Source: Halisarca cf. caerulea
Taxonomy: Eukaryota; Porifera; Demospongiae; Chondrillida; Halisarcidae
Length of the DNA: 64,000 bases
Reading direction: 5' to 3'
NCBI GenBank assembly: GCA_963170055.1
Contig: CAUJGJ010000434.1
Location: 3,496,817-3,560,816 of the forward strand
Positions 24,737 through 35,521 of the stretch are shown here, piece after piece (the stretch's first letter is position 1; each line of letters begins with the position of its first letter). The translations under genes and the position numbers were made by a program. The notes under the pieces were generated by a model. It was not told the origin of the DNA. It worked only from the letters and a program-made list of their open reading frames with translations, and ran no database searches.

Positions 24737-26068
24737 GGGTATTTATAACCGCCCATGGCTCACTTGAACTAGTGGTTGTTCTTGATGCATCATTGAGCGT
24801 ATTTTAGATCACGTTTGATTGTTAACGTACCAACAGAATGGGAAGAGATGACAATTTTGGTGACGTTTTCCCACGTACTATTCATGAAAAGTCACGAAAT
24901 TGGCTGTCTTTGTGAGCTTGAAGAAATACCAGCTTTGCCGCGGGTCAAAATTTCTTCTGATCTTTGTGCTTTCTGTTTTCATCGGTCCGGCATATGTTGA
25001 AATTTACGAAAATCGCTTGGGGAAAGTGTTATAATCAGGTATTTCTTTAATGCATGCACATTTATCAACAATTTGTGCTTCTACGTATGTGGAACATGTC
25101 CAAAATCCTCCGAAATCCTGCGCAGGTGTCTAGTAGAAGGAATTTGCGCACTTCTCGGGCTACCGCAAGTGAGCTGCGCGTGACTAATAGCATTAAGGTG
25201 TGCAGTCAGTGTGTGACATCATTTTAAATTTACGCGTAATCTTATTTTATGTCACGTGCTTGTCAAGTGACAAAATTGCGACGAAGCACTTCCAGTTTAG
25301 TTAGATCTTTAAAGGCTGGTAGGATGTGACATACGACTGATCGGCCTTTGCATTTAGATTTTTTGTTAGTAATCGAAGAAATTAAGGCTTTCCATGTTGG
25401 GGATTTCATTATTGCTTGCCTCCTTCAAAAGTTTCAGGTAAAATCGTGAGTGCTTGTAATGTCAAATTGTTGTTTTTGTTCATTATCTAAAAATCTACTT
25501 GGCCTACAAAATCCCCAACATGGAAGTTTTAGATAGTACTATGACAAACATTCTCTACGTGCAATGGGTCCACAGCTTCATACCTACAAATCCTACTGAC
25601 CTTTCTTTACAAGTTAATACGTAGCTCAAAGGAGAACGTCTGTTATTCTGTTTAACTGATAGTTGTAATTCTATGTGTAGCATTAAACGAAAGTACATAA
25701 AACAAGCTACATGATAGAAATATTTTCATACGTATACAGTAAACCAGCATGAAGAAATGAAGAAAATACCGCGTGATTTTGTTTCAATACTTCGAAGCCA
25801 TACAAGTGTAAAGTGGACATGCTCCACATGCGTAGAAGGGCAGAAAAACAGGTTTTTTGCCTATAATGTCCGTTATGTTGGTTATAACTTGCTCCCCAAA
25901 TGATTTTCATATGGTTTGCTACTTTGTCCTTCTTTTGATGTTAATTTCCTGGAAATCCTTGATGATTTCACCCCGCGGTAAAGAACAGCAATTTTTCAGA
26001 GTTGTTTTTTCTTCCTTTGGGAAAGAGTTACCATTGTATTTATAACTTTGTAGCAGCTAACATACGGC
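24737..26068. other. non-coding; includes a separated inverted repeat at 25388-25527
   Basis: No supported exon. The inverted repeat is TTCCATGTTGGGGATTT (near 25391) and AAATCCCCAACATGGAA (near 25508), 17 exact bases about 100 bases apart. Confidence 0.5.
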
Positions 26069-26808
26069 ACTTCTCATAGAAAACCGTCCAGTTTACGGCC
26101 GATGACCGCGTGACCGACTGACTGAATGATCGCTCGAGCAACAATTGAACGACCGTGTGTCTAGCAGTGACGTTTCGCAAGAGATCGAAACATCCACTCT
26201 CTTTTTCTCTAAAGACTCTTCAAATTTGAGAAAAAGTCTGAGTCGTCCGCCTCCATTGGCAATCATATCTCCTGAAATATTCGAAGCGTCTTCTTCAATC
26301 GTTGGATTGGGGCGAGTCCGTTTTAACTACTTGGAAGGATATCACTTTGGAAATGCGACGTATCCCTCGGATGCGGATAGCAGTAGCTCCGCAGTCTTGC
26401 TTGTTCCTTGAAAGTATTAATGACGTTCGCTTGAAGTTTCAGTGAAGTTCGTTCAAAGTTTCAGTTAAATTCGCACAAAATTATATGGTGGCCTCGAAGC
26501 TTCAGCGAAGTTCGCTCGAAACTTCAGCGAAAAACGTTCGAAGCTTCAGCGAAATCGTTCAAAACTTCAATAAAGTTCACGCAAAGTTTATTCTGTGCAA
26601 TCGAACATAATTTCTGTGCATACTGTGGTTTGAATATACCTTTTCTCGCCATTTCTTTCTTCCTCGACTATTGGCATTGCGTAACGACCGTGACGTTCTA
26701 TTACGCATCACGAAATGACGCCGTTCAAACTGACAATTGACCCTTGACTGAGTGCTGATCGACTGACTGAACGACTGACGGCGTGCTGGACGGTTTTCTA
26801 TGAGAAGT
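26069..26808. mobile_element. non-autonomous TIR element, 740 bases
   Basis: Exact 23-base inverse ends, 26069-26091 (ACTTCTCATAGAAAACCG...) and 26786-26808. GACTGACTGA words follow at both subterminal regions. The middle (26404-26600) is a degenerate tandem array of about 22 bases around TTCAGCGAAGTTCGCTCGAA. No clear target-site duplication and no transposase frame. Superfamily not assigned. Confidence 0.8.
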
Positions 26809-26943
26809 ACTGTATGTGAAACTTTAATCTGATATGCAGATTTAACTACCATCTATTTGTATTTAGAAGAAAACATGGAGTAAATGTGCAACTTCTCAGC
26901 GACGGCCATTTTGTCGTTTTTCTCACAGGCGGTTATAAATACT

Positions 26944-26947
<4 letters not shown>

Positions 26948-26997
<50 letters not shown>

Positions 26998-27130
26998 ACA
27001 CACACATGTATATACACAGGCATACACATGTATACACACACACACACAAATGCATACACACATGTACACAAACACACACACGCACACGCACACACACACA
27101 TACACGCCACACACACACACACACACCCAC

Positions 27131-27163
<33 letters not shown>

Positions 27164-27215
27164 AATTTAATGCATGTATGAACACACACACCCACACACA
27201 CACAAACACACTTTT
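26948..27215. repeat. (CA)n microsatellite, compound
   Basis: CA repeats with CCCACC and ATGTATA interruptions. Confidence 0.95.
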
Positions 27216-27454
27216 TTACTTCCATTATCACCATACATGTCACTGTACAACAATAAACTAAAAGAAAGGATTCATACAGAAACTACTATAACTGCCATTG
27301 TGGCTGTATGGCCACAGCACAGAGAAAACTAGTTTAGTCTGTTTTAAGGGGAAAACGGAACAGAAACGGGAGATGGACGCGACAGAACATGCAGTTTTTT
27401 TTAGAATTTGTACCGTAGAGGCATGAGCCTTCGAAAGTATACTTTTACTATTGT

Positions 27455-27600
27455 ATATGGTGGCCGAGACGGACACTTACAATGTCACTGGGATATCGCC
27501 TGAATTTGCTTCAACATTGCCGCGATTTCGCGCGTGCATGTATTCTGTGTGTCTGTGTATGCAGGTGTGTGTTGTGCGCGTGCACGTGTGTGTGTATGAG
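27455..27600 (+). repeat. TATGGTGGCC-type repeat, copy 2
   Basis: ATGGTGGCCGAGACGGACAC followed by CGCCTGAATTTGCTTCAAC and a TG-rich end, collinear with the minus-strand repeat at 5822-5985. Confidence 0.65.
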
Positions 27601-27935
27601 TTTTTATCGATAAAAAAATTACTAGCTACATTCCAACCCATTGTATAGTATTATATGCCTCAATGATATATTCATCTATAGCCATATGCATTTAGTGGAT
27701 TGACAGATGAAAATGGCAGAGAGCTACATAAAAATGTGGTCGAATAATAATGTCAATCTACAGCCATTAGTATTTTCGAATACATTGCACGCACGAAAAT
27801 GCAGCAATGTTGGAGCGGATCCTTATTGGCTACCGTTTAGCCAGGCTTTTCTACAGCTTTGGTGGAGAAGAAAGGAAGAATATATATTGAAAAGATCACT
27901 ACAAGAAGATTTGGTAAGCCAACCTGTAACAAACT
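27601..27935. other. non-coding, nothing recognised
   Basis: Separates the repeat from the GT31 remnant. Confidence 0.4.
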
Positions 27936-28365
27936 TCAAGGATATTTGTCATGATTTATTGTGTACCTATTCTCCTGTTTCCTGAACCCTTGTGAGGAGG
28001 TGACTGTGGTATAATCTGGTCTTTCATGACATACAATGGAGCAATTGAAGTTTCCTGAGTGTTTTCCACAGGAACATTTCCTAAAAGCCACATTGATATC
28101 ATTGCCTAATTCACTAATTTGGGGGGACTGATCCTCTTGGGCAATATTAATATAATAGAACATGCCTGCTGAACAGAGCCTAGACAATTAGACTAAAACA
28201 ATCCAGTATATATAAGGTCATTGTCACTAGCAGCAGGTAAATGGGAGTACAATAATCCTTGGATGACCGCTTAAGATACAGCCAAGAATCTTCATGAGAT
28301 GCATAGATATCAAACAGGATATTAATAATTTGAAGGCAAATTCGGAAGATTGAAGCAGTGAACAT
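27936..28365 (-). pseudogene. GT31 glycosyltransferase, 5' fragment (anchor and stem only)
   Basis: The frame at 27936-28187 matches the stem of the 162-1340 protein: KCSCGKHSGNFNCSIVC against ACSCGNNASQFNCSIIC, followed by an SSQGFRKQE to SSQDLQKRE match. Upstream in the same frame, after a stop at about 28188, lies a hydrophobic run (TPIYLLLVTMTLYIL) corresponding to the membrane anchor. No catalytic region follows; the frame ends at a TGA at 27936. This is a disabled 5' piece. Together with the 3' piece at 11154-11588, whose upstream flank matches about 28545-28583, it shows repeated breakage in this gene family. Confidence 0.75.
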
Positions 28366-29094
28366 GCATAATGTGACTACACAATATATTCAGCCTGTAC
28401 TCACCAATTTGACTGATCACTTGGTCCAAACCCAGCTGTGACGAAACGGAATTTTCCTACTCGCTGAGTTTGTTGACAAAGATAGACGTATCTGGAGTGT
28501 AATTTTCAATATGCAGTGAATAGTAAAAACAAAATGTCAAACATTATCTCTTTTCACATGTGCCTGCAGGTTACTACTTTTCACCATATGCCGCACAGCC
28601 ATGCTAATACTTCTTGTGTTATAAATGCTGAAAGTTGTTACGGTTACGGCTACAGAAGCTTATTTAACCTGGGGAGGCCTTTAGCCAAGAGGCTACTACT
28701 CTAGGCACTCTTAGTAAGAACTTGAAGATACAAAAGATACATAATAGGACAAGTACAAAAGAGGGTGGGAGGATTGCAGGTAAGATATGTGCACATTGAG
28801 CCTGAGGCAACATGGCCGCTGACAAAGTCGGTTGCCGGTGAACATACGTACACCCTAATTTTCTCCCTCCGCGAAGCATAAACAACAAAAACGACTAGAT
28901 AGAATGCTACAGCAGCATTTATAACTTACTTTTCCAAAGTTGGATTGTTGATAACTCATTTTTCAAACGGTAAAAATGAACATTATCCAAACCATAGAAA
29001 TTCAGCTTAAGTCAAAAAGGCAGAGTTCTAAATGACGTACGGCAAAGTGCTATGACTTTTACCTAGAGAAGTTCCTAGGATCTGTATCTAAAAC
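28366..29094. other. non-coding; 28545-28583 is shared with 11590-11627
   Basis: The shared phrase (GCCTGCAGGTTACTAC then TTTTCACC) lies upstream of both GT31 fragments. Nothing else recognised. Confidence 0.5.
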
Positions 29095-29640
29095 AGGTTA
29101 TTCTTTATCCCAGCTGTTCAATTATTTTTTCATCTAGTCTCCACTATGTCTGGCTTATTCACTGTTCTCCTAACGATTCTAGAGAATTTGTAAACAAAGC
29201 CTGTTCTTGTGCTAAATCTTGGGCATTTCATCGGAGCTACTCTGATTTGAAACCAAAAACGGGATCATGTGTGTATCTTAAGAAAGGCAAAACAGCTTCA
29301 GTTATCTCTTTGGTGCACAAATTTAAAGTAGGTCACCCGGAAATGTGCCATATTTGAATCGTTGCTATTGGCCCATCCATAGAGCCAACAAATTAGTTGA
29401 CTCTGGTGGCCTGTTGGCATCAGTTTGATTTTGCCTCAAAATCAGCTGTGTTTTGGGTACCCTTAAAAAGAATTGGACACAATAAAAAACAATCCGTTCT
29501 AACTTTTCATCGTGGAGGATTTTGACATACTTTGTCAAGCTTTCCGTAGTTAAGGAGAGAAGAAAATACGAACAAGTCACATAAAACGAAAGGTAGGAGC
29601 TATCATAATCCCCCACAGTGAAAAGTTAGTCTTATCCTTT
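29095..29640 (+). mobile_element. MITE with AACAGGTTATT end, copy 3
   Basis: Collinear with the minus-strand reading of 12192-12647: GTCTCCACTATGTCTGGC, GAGAATTTGTAAACAAAGC, GTGCTAAATCTTGGGCATTT, GCTATTGGC and CAACAAATTAGTT. The right end is diverged and the boundary approximate. Confidence 0.65.
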
Positions 29641-29744
29641 GTTAACAAGCGTACAAACTTACAAAGCTAAAGAGTACCGATTACAACTCGGATCCGCCTT
29701 TTGGAAAGAAAACTGGTCGTCTGCTCCGTTCACACGAGTACGAT

Positions 29745-29912
29745 ACTATGGTGGCCCATAAGTACACCGGACTGCGCGTTCCGGATCCCGGAGTCCGGAT
29801 TCCGAACTCCGAGTTCCGGACTCCGAACTCCGAGATCCGGATTCCGAACTCCGGGATCCGAATTACGAAGTCCGAGCGCCGGTTTCCAAACTCCGTTATA
29901 TTTGCTGTAAAA
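29745..29912 (+). repeat. degenerate CCGAACTCCG tandem array with ATGGTGGCC start
   Basis: ATGGTGGCCCATAAGTACAC at 29748, then some 12 units of about 10-12 bases built on TTCCGAACTCCGAGATCCGG. Same layout as 5822-5985, 26486 and 27455. Confidence 0.7.
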
Positions 29913-30000
29913 TGGTCTTTTTCTGAATTATAGCGCAGAAAAAACTACCGTAGCACAATGGGAAGTGACACTCAGGTGTTATTGTCGATTCGAACACTGA

Positions 30001-30200
30001 NNNNNNNNNNNNNNNNNNNNNNNNNNNNNNNNNNNNNNNNNNNNNNNNNNNNNNNNNNNNNNNNNNNNNNNNNNNNNNNNNNNNNNNNNNNNNNNNNNNN
30101 NNNNNNNNNNNNNNNNNNNNNNNNNNNNNNNNNNNNNNNNNNNNNNNNNNNNNNNNNNNNNNNNNNNNNNNNNNNNNNNNNNNNNNNNNNNNNNNNNNNN
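30001..30200. other. assembly gap (200 N)
   Basis: Exactly 200 undetermined bases; the true size is unknown. Confidence 1.
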
Positions 30201-30735
30201 TGTTGTATACATGTCTGCATTTATGATAAAGCTCAGATTTTTATATTGTAAATACCGTAATTCTATATAAGTGTACAGTCGTCTGTTGATACCTATAATG
30301 TTACCTCTACATGAGTGCATGATGGACACTTTGGGATAATATAGTACGGTTCAGCATACATAAACATAATACATACACATGCAGAGTAATATTATATCTT
30401 GCATGGGATCGTGAGAAATTATACATGCATGCACATGTGTCCTTATTATGCAGATTTTCATGGCGGTATGTACTTATTTGCATGCATGGAAAAGTCTGTC
30501 CACTATCAGATCGAAGTTATTATGGAGTACGGTAGTACTCCATATGTAGGATTGACACGGAAAAAACATGGCCGCCATACATTAGCGCAAATTTTGTTTT
30601 CGTCTGAAAACTAACGATGCAGTACAGTTAGTAACATTTAAAAGTGATATTGGTACCTTTTGACACACTAGCTATAAGATAAAGTAGTTAAAACCCTTCG
30701 TAGGCCAATTTCTTTAAAGAACTTTGCAATTTTAG
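30201..30735. other. non-coding, nothing recognised
   Basis: Between the gap and the LINE 5' end. Confidence 0.5.
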
Positions 30736-30738
30736 ACG

Positions 30739-30769
<31 letters not shown>

Positions 30770-30774
<5 letters not shown>

Positions 30775-31843
30775 GGAAGGCGGCAAGCAAGTCAGCGCCA
30801 GGAAGGACAAAGGTCAGAAAAACCGCAAGACAAAACATCCTATTGAATGTCCAATCTGTGAGGAAATCATTAAAGAAAGCTCTGGTAAGACATGTGGAGA
30901 TGACGCTATTTACTGTGAAGGAAAGTGTGACGCTTGGCTTCACCGCCGGTGTGCTGGCCTCTCCAAATCCAGCTTTAAAACTTTCATAAAAACAGACGAG
31001 CCCTTTCTTTGTCCTAACTGTCGTCTAGCCAGCACCGTCCTAGAACTGCACGAAGTCAAAGCGTCTATCGAGATGCTAAAGAAAGAACTAGCGCAGCTCA
31101 AACCTCCTGTAAAAGAAAGTACCCAACCTCACAAATCAACCACACCTTGTCCCGAACGCACTCCGCAGGCGACCCCTGCGTCAACCAGTCCGCCAGAGCA
31201 TAGGCCAGAGCCACACATACAGAACGTCAGAAAAACAAAAAAGTTCAACATAGTCATCTACGGCGTCCAAGAACACCCCAAAGGAACAAAACACCACGAG
31301 CGCTTGGCGAAAGACATATCCAATACCTCCAGAATTCTAAATTCATTGTCCTCTGCCTTATCTGACCAATCAATCTGCGACTGCACTCGCTTGGGCAAAT
31401 TCAACCCAGAAGGAGATAAGCCTCGCCCTATTCTAGTCAACCTCATGAGAGCCTCTGATGTAACGTCCGTTCTATCCAATAGGTCTAAACTATCCAGAAT
31501 GCCCAACATCTCTATCAAAGCCTTCATGACCCCTACCGAACGAGCTATTGAATCCATCCTCCTACGCGAACGTAGATCATTAATCTCCAACGGTACGGAA
31601 AGGAAATCTATTAGAATCAAAGGCAACTGCATTCTCGTTCACAATGAGCCCTACGGTAGAGTGATCGACAACATATTCCTACTTCATCCAGTTAACTCGG
31701 GTGAGGACGAGGCCAACCCAAACCCATACTGCCTGCCTGCATCACTCAGTCCACATCAACCAGATCCCCAGACTAATAGTAACCAGCTGCAGGAAGCCAG
31801 ACACCCTGACCAACGCCAGCCAACTGCAACCTCAAATCAATGA
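30770..31843 (+). CDS. LINE ORF1: PHD finger, coiled coil, RRM-like RNA-binding protein
   Basis: 357 aa from ATG at 30770 to TGA at 31841. Residues 27-84 form a C4HC3 PHD finger (CPIC, CEGKC, H..C, CPNC). A helical segment follows at about 90-112, then a Pro/Thr/Ser-rich linker, then an RRM-like fold from about 158 (FNIVIYGVQE, RLGKF, RPILVNL) and a C-terminal basic domain (about 250-310). In LINEs, ORF1 proteins bind element RNA in the RNP; a PHD finger may tether it to modified histones. Its stop is immediately followed, in the same frame, by ORF2, and the context TGA CTA is a known leaky one. Confidence 0.9.
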
Positions 31844-34705
31844 CTACAGCGCCAGGCCATCCAAGTTGGCATCTGGAACGCCCGCAGTATAAACAATAAA
31901 CTTGCATTCCTTCAATCACTAGTCTACAGCAAACAACTCGATATTCTATGCCTTACTGAAACCTGGTTATCAGATCGTACTTACGACAACGAAGTATTAC
32001 CAAATGGCTACATAATTTACAGACGAGATCGTGAATCTACAGGCGGTGGGGTCCTACTGGCTATAGCTGACCGCATCCCCTCTCATCTAATCTACCGATC
32101 AACCAGCAGTGAACTCCTAATCATAGAAATCCACCTTGACCAATCAAAACTCCTCCTGTGCTGCGCATACATCCCCCCCACCAGTATGGACTCACACATA
32201 GATGAACTTACACATGCCCTATGTCAACTACCTCCAGAAGCAGAGCTAATCCTCCTGGGAGACTTCAACCTTCCCGACATAAACTGGTATACCTGTACTG
32301 CTAGCTCAACATCAAGTGCCATGTTCTGTGAACTCACTCTATCTTTGAACCTAGTGCAGCTAATCAATGAAGCCACCCACACCCATGGCAACTGCCTAGA
32401 CCTGGTTCTATCAACTAACCCAGACATTGTACTCCATCTGAAAGTTGACCCCATCACATGTGCCACAAAATCAGATCACTACTTAATTACTTTCAACATA
32501 CCTCAGCACCCAACTCACCATAAAACTCAACGCCCTCAAAATAAATTCATTTACTCCAAAGCTAACCTTACCAGACTATCTGCCACATTAGCCATCAGCC
32601 TCCGGGACATTTCACCAACTGATTATAGCAGTGTGCATAAACTATGGCCACATATAAAAAAGAAAATCTCAGAAGCTTGCAACCAGCACATTCCCACTGT
32701 CAGAATAACTTCAAAATCACTTCCAAGGTGGTTCACACCACAAATCCGTCACAAGATTAAATGCACACGCACACTTCGTCACTCAATCAGTTGCAAACCT
32801 ACAAGCCACAAACTTGCAAAACTTGCCCAGCTTGAGCGAGACCTTGACCATCTAATTCAGACATCCAAAAGGTCCTACGAATCTGAACTAATTAGATCCC
32901 ACCACCACAACCCCAAAAACTTATTTCACCACCTCAAAAGTCTTTCAAACAGCAAATCTTCAATCCCAATCATTACGCACAATTCTCAAGTGATCCACAA
33001 CCCAACTGAAAAAGCCACTATCTTTAACAACTTCTTCAACTCCATATTCACAAGAAGCACCTTCACTCTCCCACCATTAAACCAATTACCTTCTCCCACC
33101 AACCAGCTTCACACCATAACAATGGACGAATCAGACATACTCCTAGTGCTATCCAACCTCGACCCTAGCAAGAGCCCTGGCTGCGACGACCTTAGCCCCT
33201 ACATACTAAAAGAATGTGCAGCATCCCTCATCAGCTCAACCACTAAGTTATTTGAAATGTCCCTACAAACCAGCTCCCTCCCTGATGAATGGAAAACACA
33301 CAAAATAATTCCCATACTCAAAGGTGGGGACCCATCCACTGTATCTAACTATCGACCTATCTCTTTGCTATGTATCCTCTCGAAAGTACTCGAAGCCGTA
33401 ATCTTTAACAATCTCATTGATTTCATATGGCCACAAATCAACACCAATCAATTTGGTTTCCTCCGCAACCGCTCATGTCTAACCCAGCTATTGACATCAT
33501 ACTCAGAAGTATACACATCACTAGATGCCGGTATCTCCAGCGACATTGCATATTTCGATTTCAGAAAGGCATTCGACACTGTCCCCCATGCAGAACTCCT
33601 CCTCAAACTCTGGATGTCAGGCATCACGGGACCCCTGTGGTTCTGGTTTAAGGAGTACCTCAGCAACCGGTCTCATTACGTCAGCCTCTGTGGTGATTCA
33701 TCCCATCTCCTCCCTGTACAGTCAGGTGTACCCCAAGGCAGCATTCTAGGACCTATTTTATTCCTGATATACATAAACGATCTACCCAACACAATTGCAC
33801 ACTCCTCCTCCTACCTATTTGCCGACGACACCAAATTCATAAAATCTATCACCAGATTCAATGATTCATCCCTACTCCAATCCGACATTGACTCCCTCTC
33901 AGCTTGGTGCCAAAAATGGAATCTATCCCTCAACCAGGACAAATGTGCAGTCATGAGAATATCCCTCAAGCCCTCTGACGACCCTCCTTCATACTCAATC
34001 AACAATACCAACATCAAAGTTAACAACAGTCAACGCGATCTAGGTATCTTAGTCTCTAACAATCTCTCATGGAATCCACATTACTCACACATCTGTGCTA
34101 ATGCCTACCGTGCCCTAAATTTCATAAGACGACACATTCCAATCTCAGCACCTCAGGACCTAAAGAAACAACTGTATATCTCACTAGTCCGATCAAAGCT
34201 TACTTACTGTTCTCAACTTTGGCGACCCAGGCACATCAAAGACATTATTAGTATAGAAAGTGTGCAACGCAGATCTACCAGATTTATCATTCCGTACAGT
34301 ACACTCAACTATAAGGAGAGACTCACTCAACTAAACCTATTCCCCATCATGTACTGGTTTGAAATCCAAGACATATTATACCTTATCAAACGCCTACAAT
34401 GTCCTGATGACCTCAGCATCTACAATCATGTACATTTTGCATCATCAAACACCAGATTCGGTACCAAATCCAAACTACGATACAACCACACCCGGACGTC
34501 AATATGCAGACACTTCTTCTTCAACAGAATAGTTAAATTATGGAATTCATTACCACATATCAACTTAGATCTACCTTTCAACGCCATCAAACATCTTATT
34601 ATAAAGTTCATGTGGGACCAGTTCACCACCAACTTCGATCCCAGCAACACTTGTACATTTCACTTTGTCTGTCCGTGTTCTCAGTGTCAGTTACTTCATC
34701 TTTGA
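31844..34705 (+). CDS. LINE ORF2: AP endonuclease-reverse transcriptase
   Basis: 953 codons open after the ORF1 TGA. The EEP endonuclease starts almost at once (WNARSINNKL, TETWLSD, GDFNLPDINW, SDHYLITF). The RT core follows: NYRPISLLCILSKVLE, FDFRKAFDTVPH, SGVPQGSILGPILF, FADDTKF. A Cys-rich end (CTFHFVCPCSQC) is shared with the copy at 56123-59032. The first ATG (32186) lies after the first endonuclease motifs and would give a broken nuclease, so the start given is simply the codon after the ORF1 stop. Translation by UGA readthrough or by reinitiation at a non-AUG codon is inferred. No disabling mutation was seen, so the copy looks recent. Confidence 0.92.
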   Translation, partial: LQRQAIQVGIWNARSINNKLAFLQSLVYSKQLDILCLTETWLSDRTYDNEVLPNGYIIYRRDRESTGGGVLLAIADRIPSHLIYRSTSSELLIIEIHLDQSKLLLCCAYIPPTSMDSHIDELTHALCQLPPEAELILLGDFNLPDINWYTCTASSTSSAMFCELTLSLNLVQLINEATHTHGNCLDLVLSTNPDIVLHLKVDPITCATKSDHYLITFNIPQHPTHHKTQRPQNKFIYSKANLTRLSATLAISLRDISPTDYSSVHKLWPHIKKKISEACNQHIPTVRITSKSLPRWFTPQIRHKIKCTRTLRHSISCKPTSHKLAKLAQLERDLDHLIQTSKRSYESELIRSHHHNPKNLFHHLKSLSNSKSSIPIITHNSQVIHNPTEKATIFNNFFNSIFTRSTFTLPPLNQLPSPTNQLHTITMDESDILLVLSNLDPSKSPGCDDLSPYILKECAASLISSTTKLFEMSLQTSSLPDEWKTHKIIPILKGGDPSTVSNYRPISLLCILSKVLEAVIFNNLIDFIWPQINTNQFGFLRNRSCLTQLLTSYSEVYTSLDAGISSDIAYFDFRKAFDTVPHAELLLKLWMSGITGPLWFWFKEYLSNRSHYVSLCGDSSHLLPVQSGVPQGSILGPILFLIYINDLPNTIAHSSSYLFADDTKFIKSITRFNDSSLLQSDIDSLSAWCQKWNLSLNQDKCAVMRISLKPSDDPPSYSINNTNIKVNNSQRDLGILVSNNLSWNPHYSHICANAYRALNFIRRHIPISAPQDLKKQLYISLVRSKLTYCSQLWRPRHIKDIISIESVQRRSTRFIIPYSTLNYKERLTQLNLFPIMYWFEIQDILYLIKRLQCPDDLSIYNHVHFASSNTRFGTKSKLRYNHTRTSICRHFFFNRIVKLWNSLPHINLDLPFNAIKHLIIKFMWDQFTTNFDPSNTCTFHFVCPCSQCQLLHL

Positions 34706-35028
34706 CTTCATGTAATTACCCTCACCCACACCTCACCCTATATTGATTGCATGCACCCTCTGTATCCCACTCAGTGTAATATATGTATGTACTTAATGGC
34801 CTCACATAACACACACTCTAATTTCCTGCTCTTTTATCTCAACCCCCCCCCCCCCCCACTCCCATTCACTCAGCGCTTCAAATTTCCTTTCTTGTACCAT
34901 CATATTTCAAGGCTGCATCACAAGTTGATGTCAGACCCCCAGCCACTCACCTTAGCCACAATTCACGTTAAGCATCACCTCATTAGCGCCATCATGTTGG
35001 CTGTAAAGTTTATAATAATAATAATAAA

Positions 35029-35521
35029 ATGTATGGCTACGCAACACCAGTACCATTTTAAGATTCTTCTTCTTATTCTTCTCGTCGTTTTTTCGAACTG
35101 GGCTACAGGTCGCCACGAAGGGTCCAGAGGTCTCATCTTTCGCCAGTGAGCTCCGATTGTTAGCGCGAAGTGCCTTTTGTAGGTTTTGAAGCAATACCTA
35201 CACTTCTAAAGCGAGAAAAAAATTGATAGGCAAATCCCATACATTCGCCGGATCAGCCATTTTCGGATCGGCGAAATGACTACGCGAGACTAGACATACG
35301 CGTACGTGCACAAGGTCTGCACTTCGATGATCGTCGACTTCAGCGCTCTTTTCGTTCGATCATTTGTTTCTAAATGGGTACATTGATATTAGTCAGATAA
35401 CTGCATAGATTTCTAGTTTCTTTATCTTACAAGATTTGATCGTGTTCCTTCTCAACTGTAGTGGCCGGAAACCTATTCAAGCAACCGTTTCGCTATAAAA
35501 GGAAAAACCGCACGAACAAGG
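35029..35521. other. non-coding flank, nothing recognised
   Basis: No supported feature between the LINE tail and the palindrome. Confidence 0.4.

Larger units (their letters stand above)
30736..35028 (+). mobile_element. full-length LINE, PHD-finger ORF1 type (CR1/L2-like), copy 1
   Basis: Begins with an A run (30740-30769) directly before the ORF1 ATG, carries both ORFs intact, and ends after GGCTGTAAAG with an (ATA)n tail at about 35010-35028 instead of poly(A). The same tail context ends the related element at 55051-59312. An AP-type endonuclease, RT motifs and a microsatellite tail point to the CR1/L2/Crack group. No target-site duplication was found. Confidence 0.92.

Noticed and set aside
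29958..30329. Frames crossing the N gap
   Set aside because: They contain undetermined residues and no real coding signal.
32224..34026. Opposite-strand and shifted frames inside the PHD LINEs
   Set aside because: Shadows of ORF1 and ORF2 with no independent motifs.
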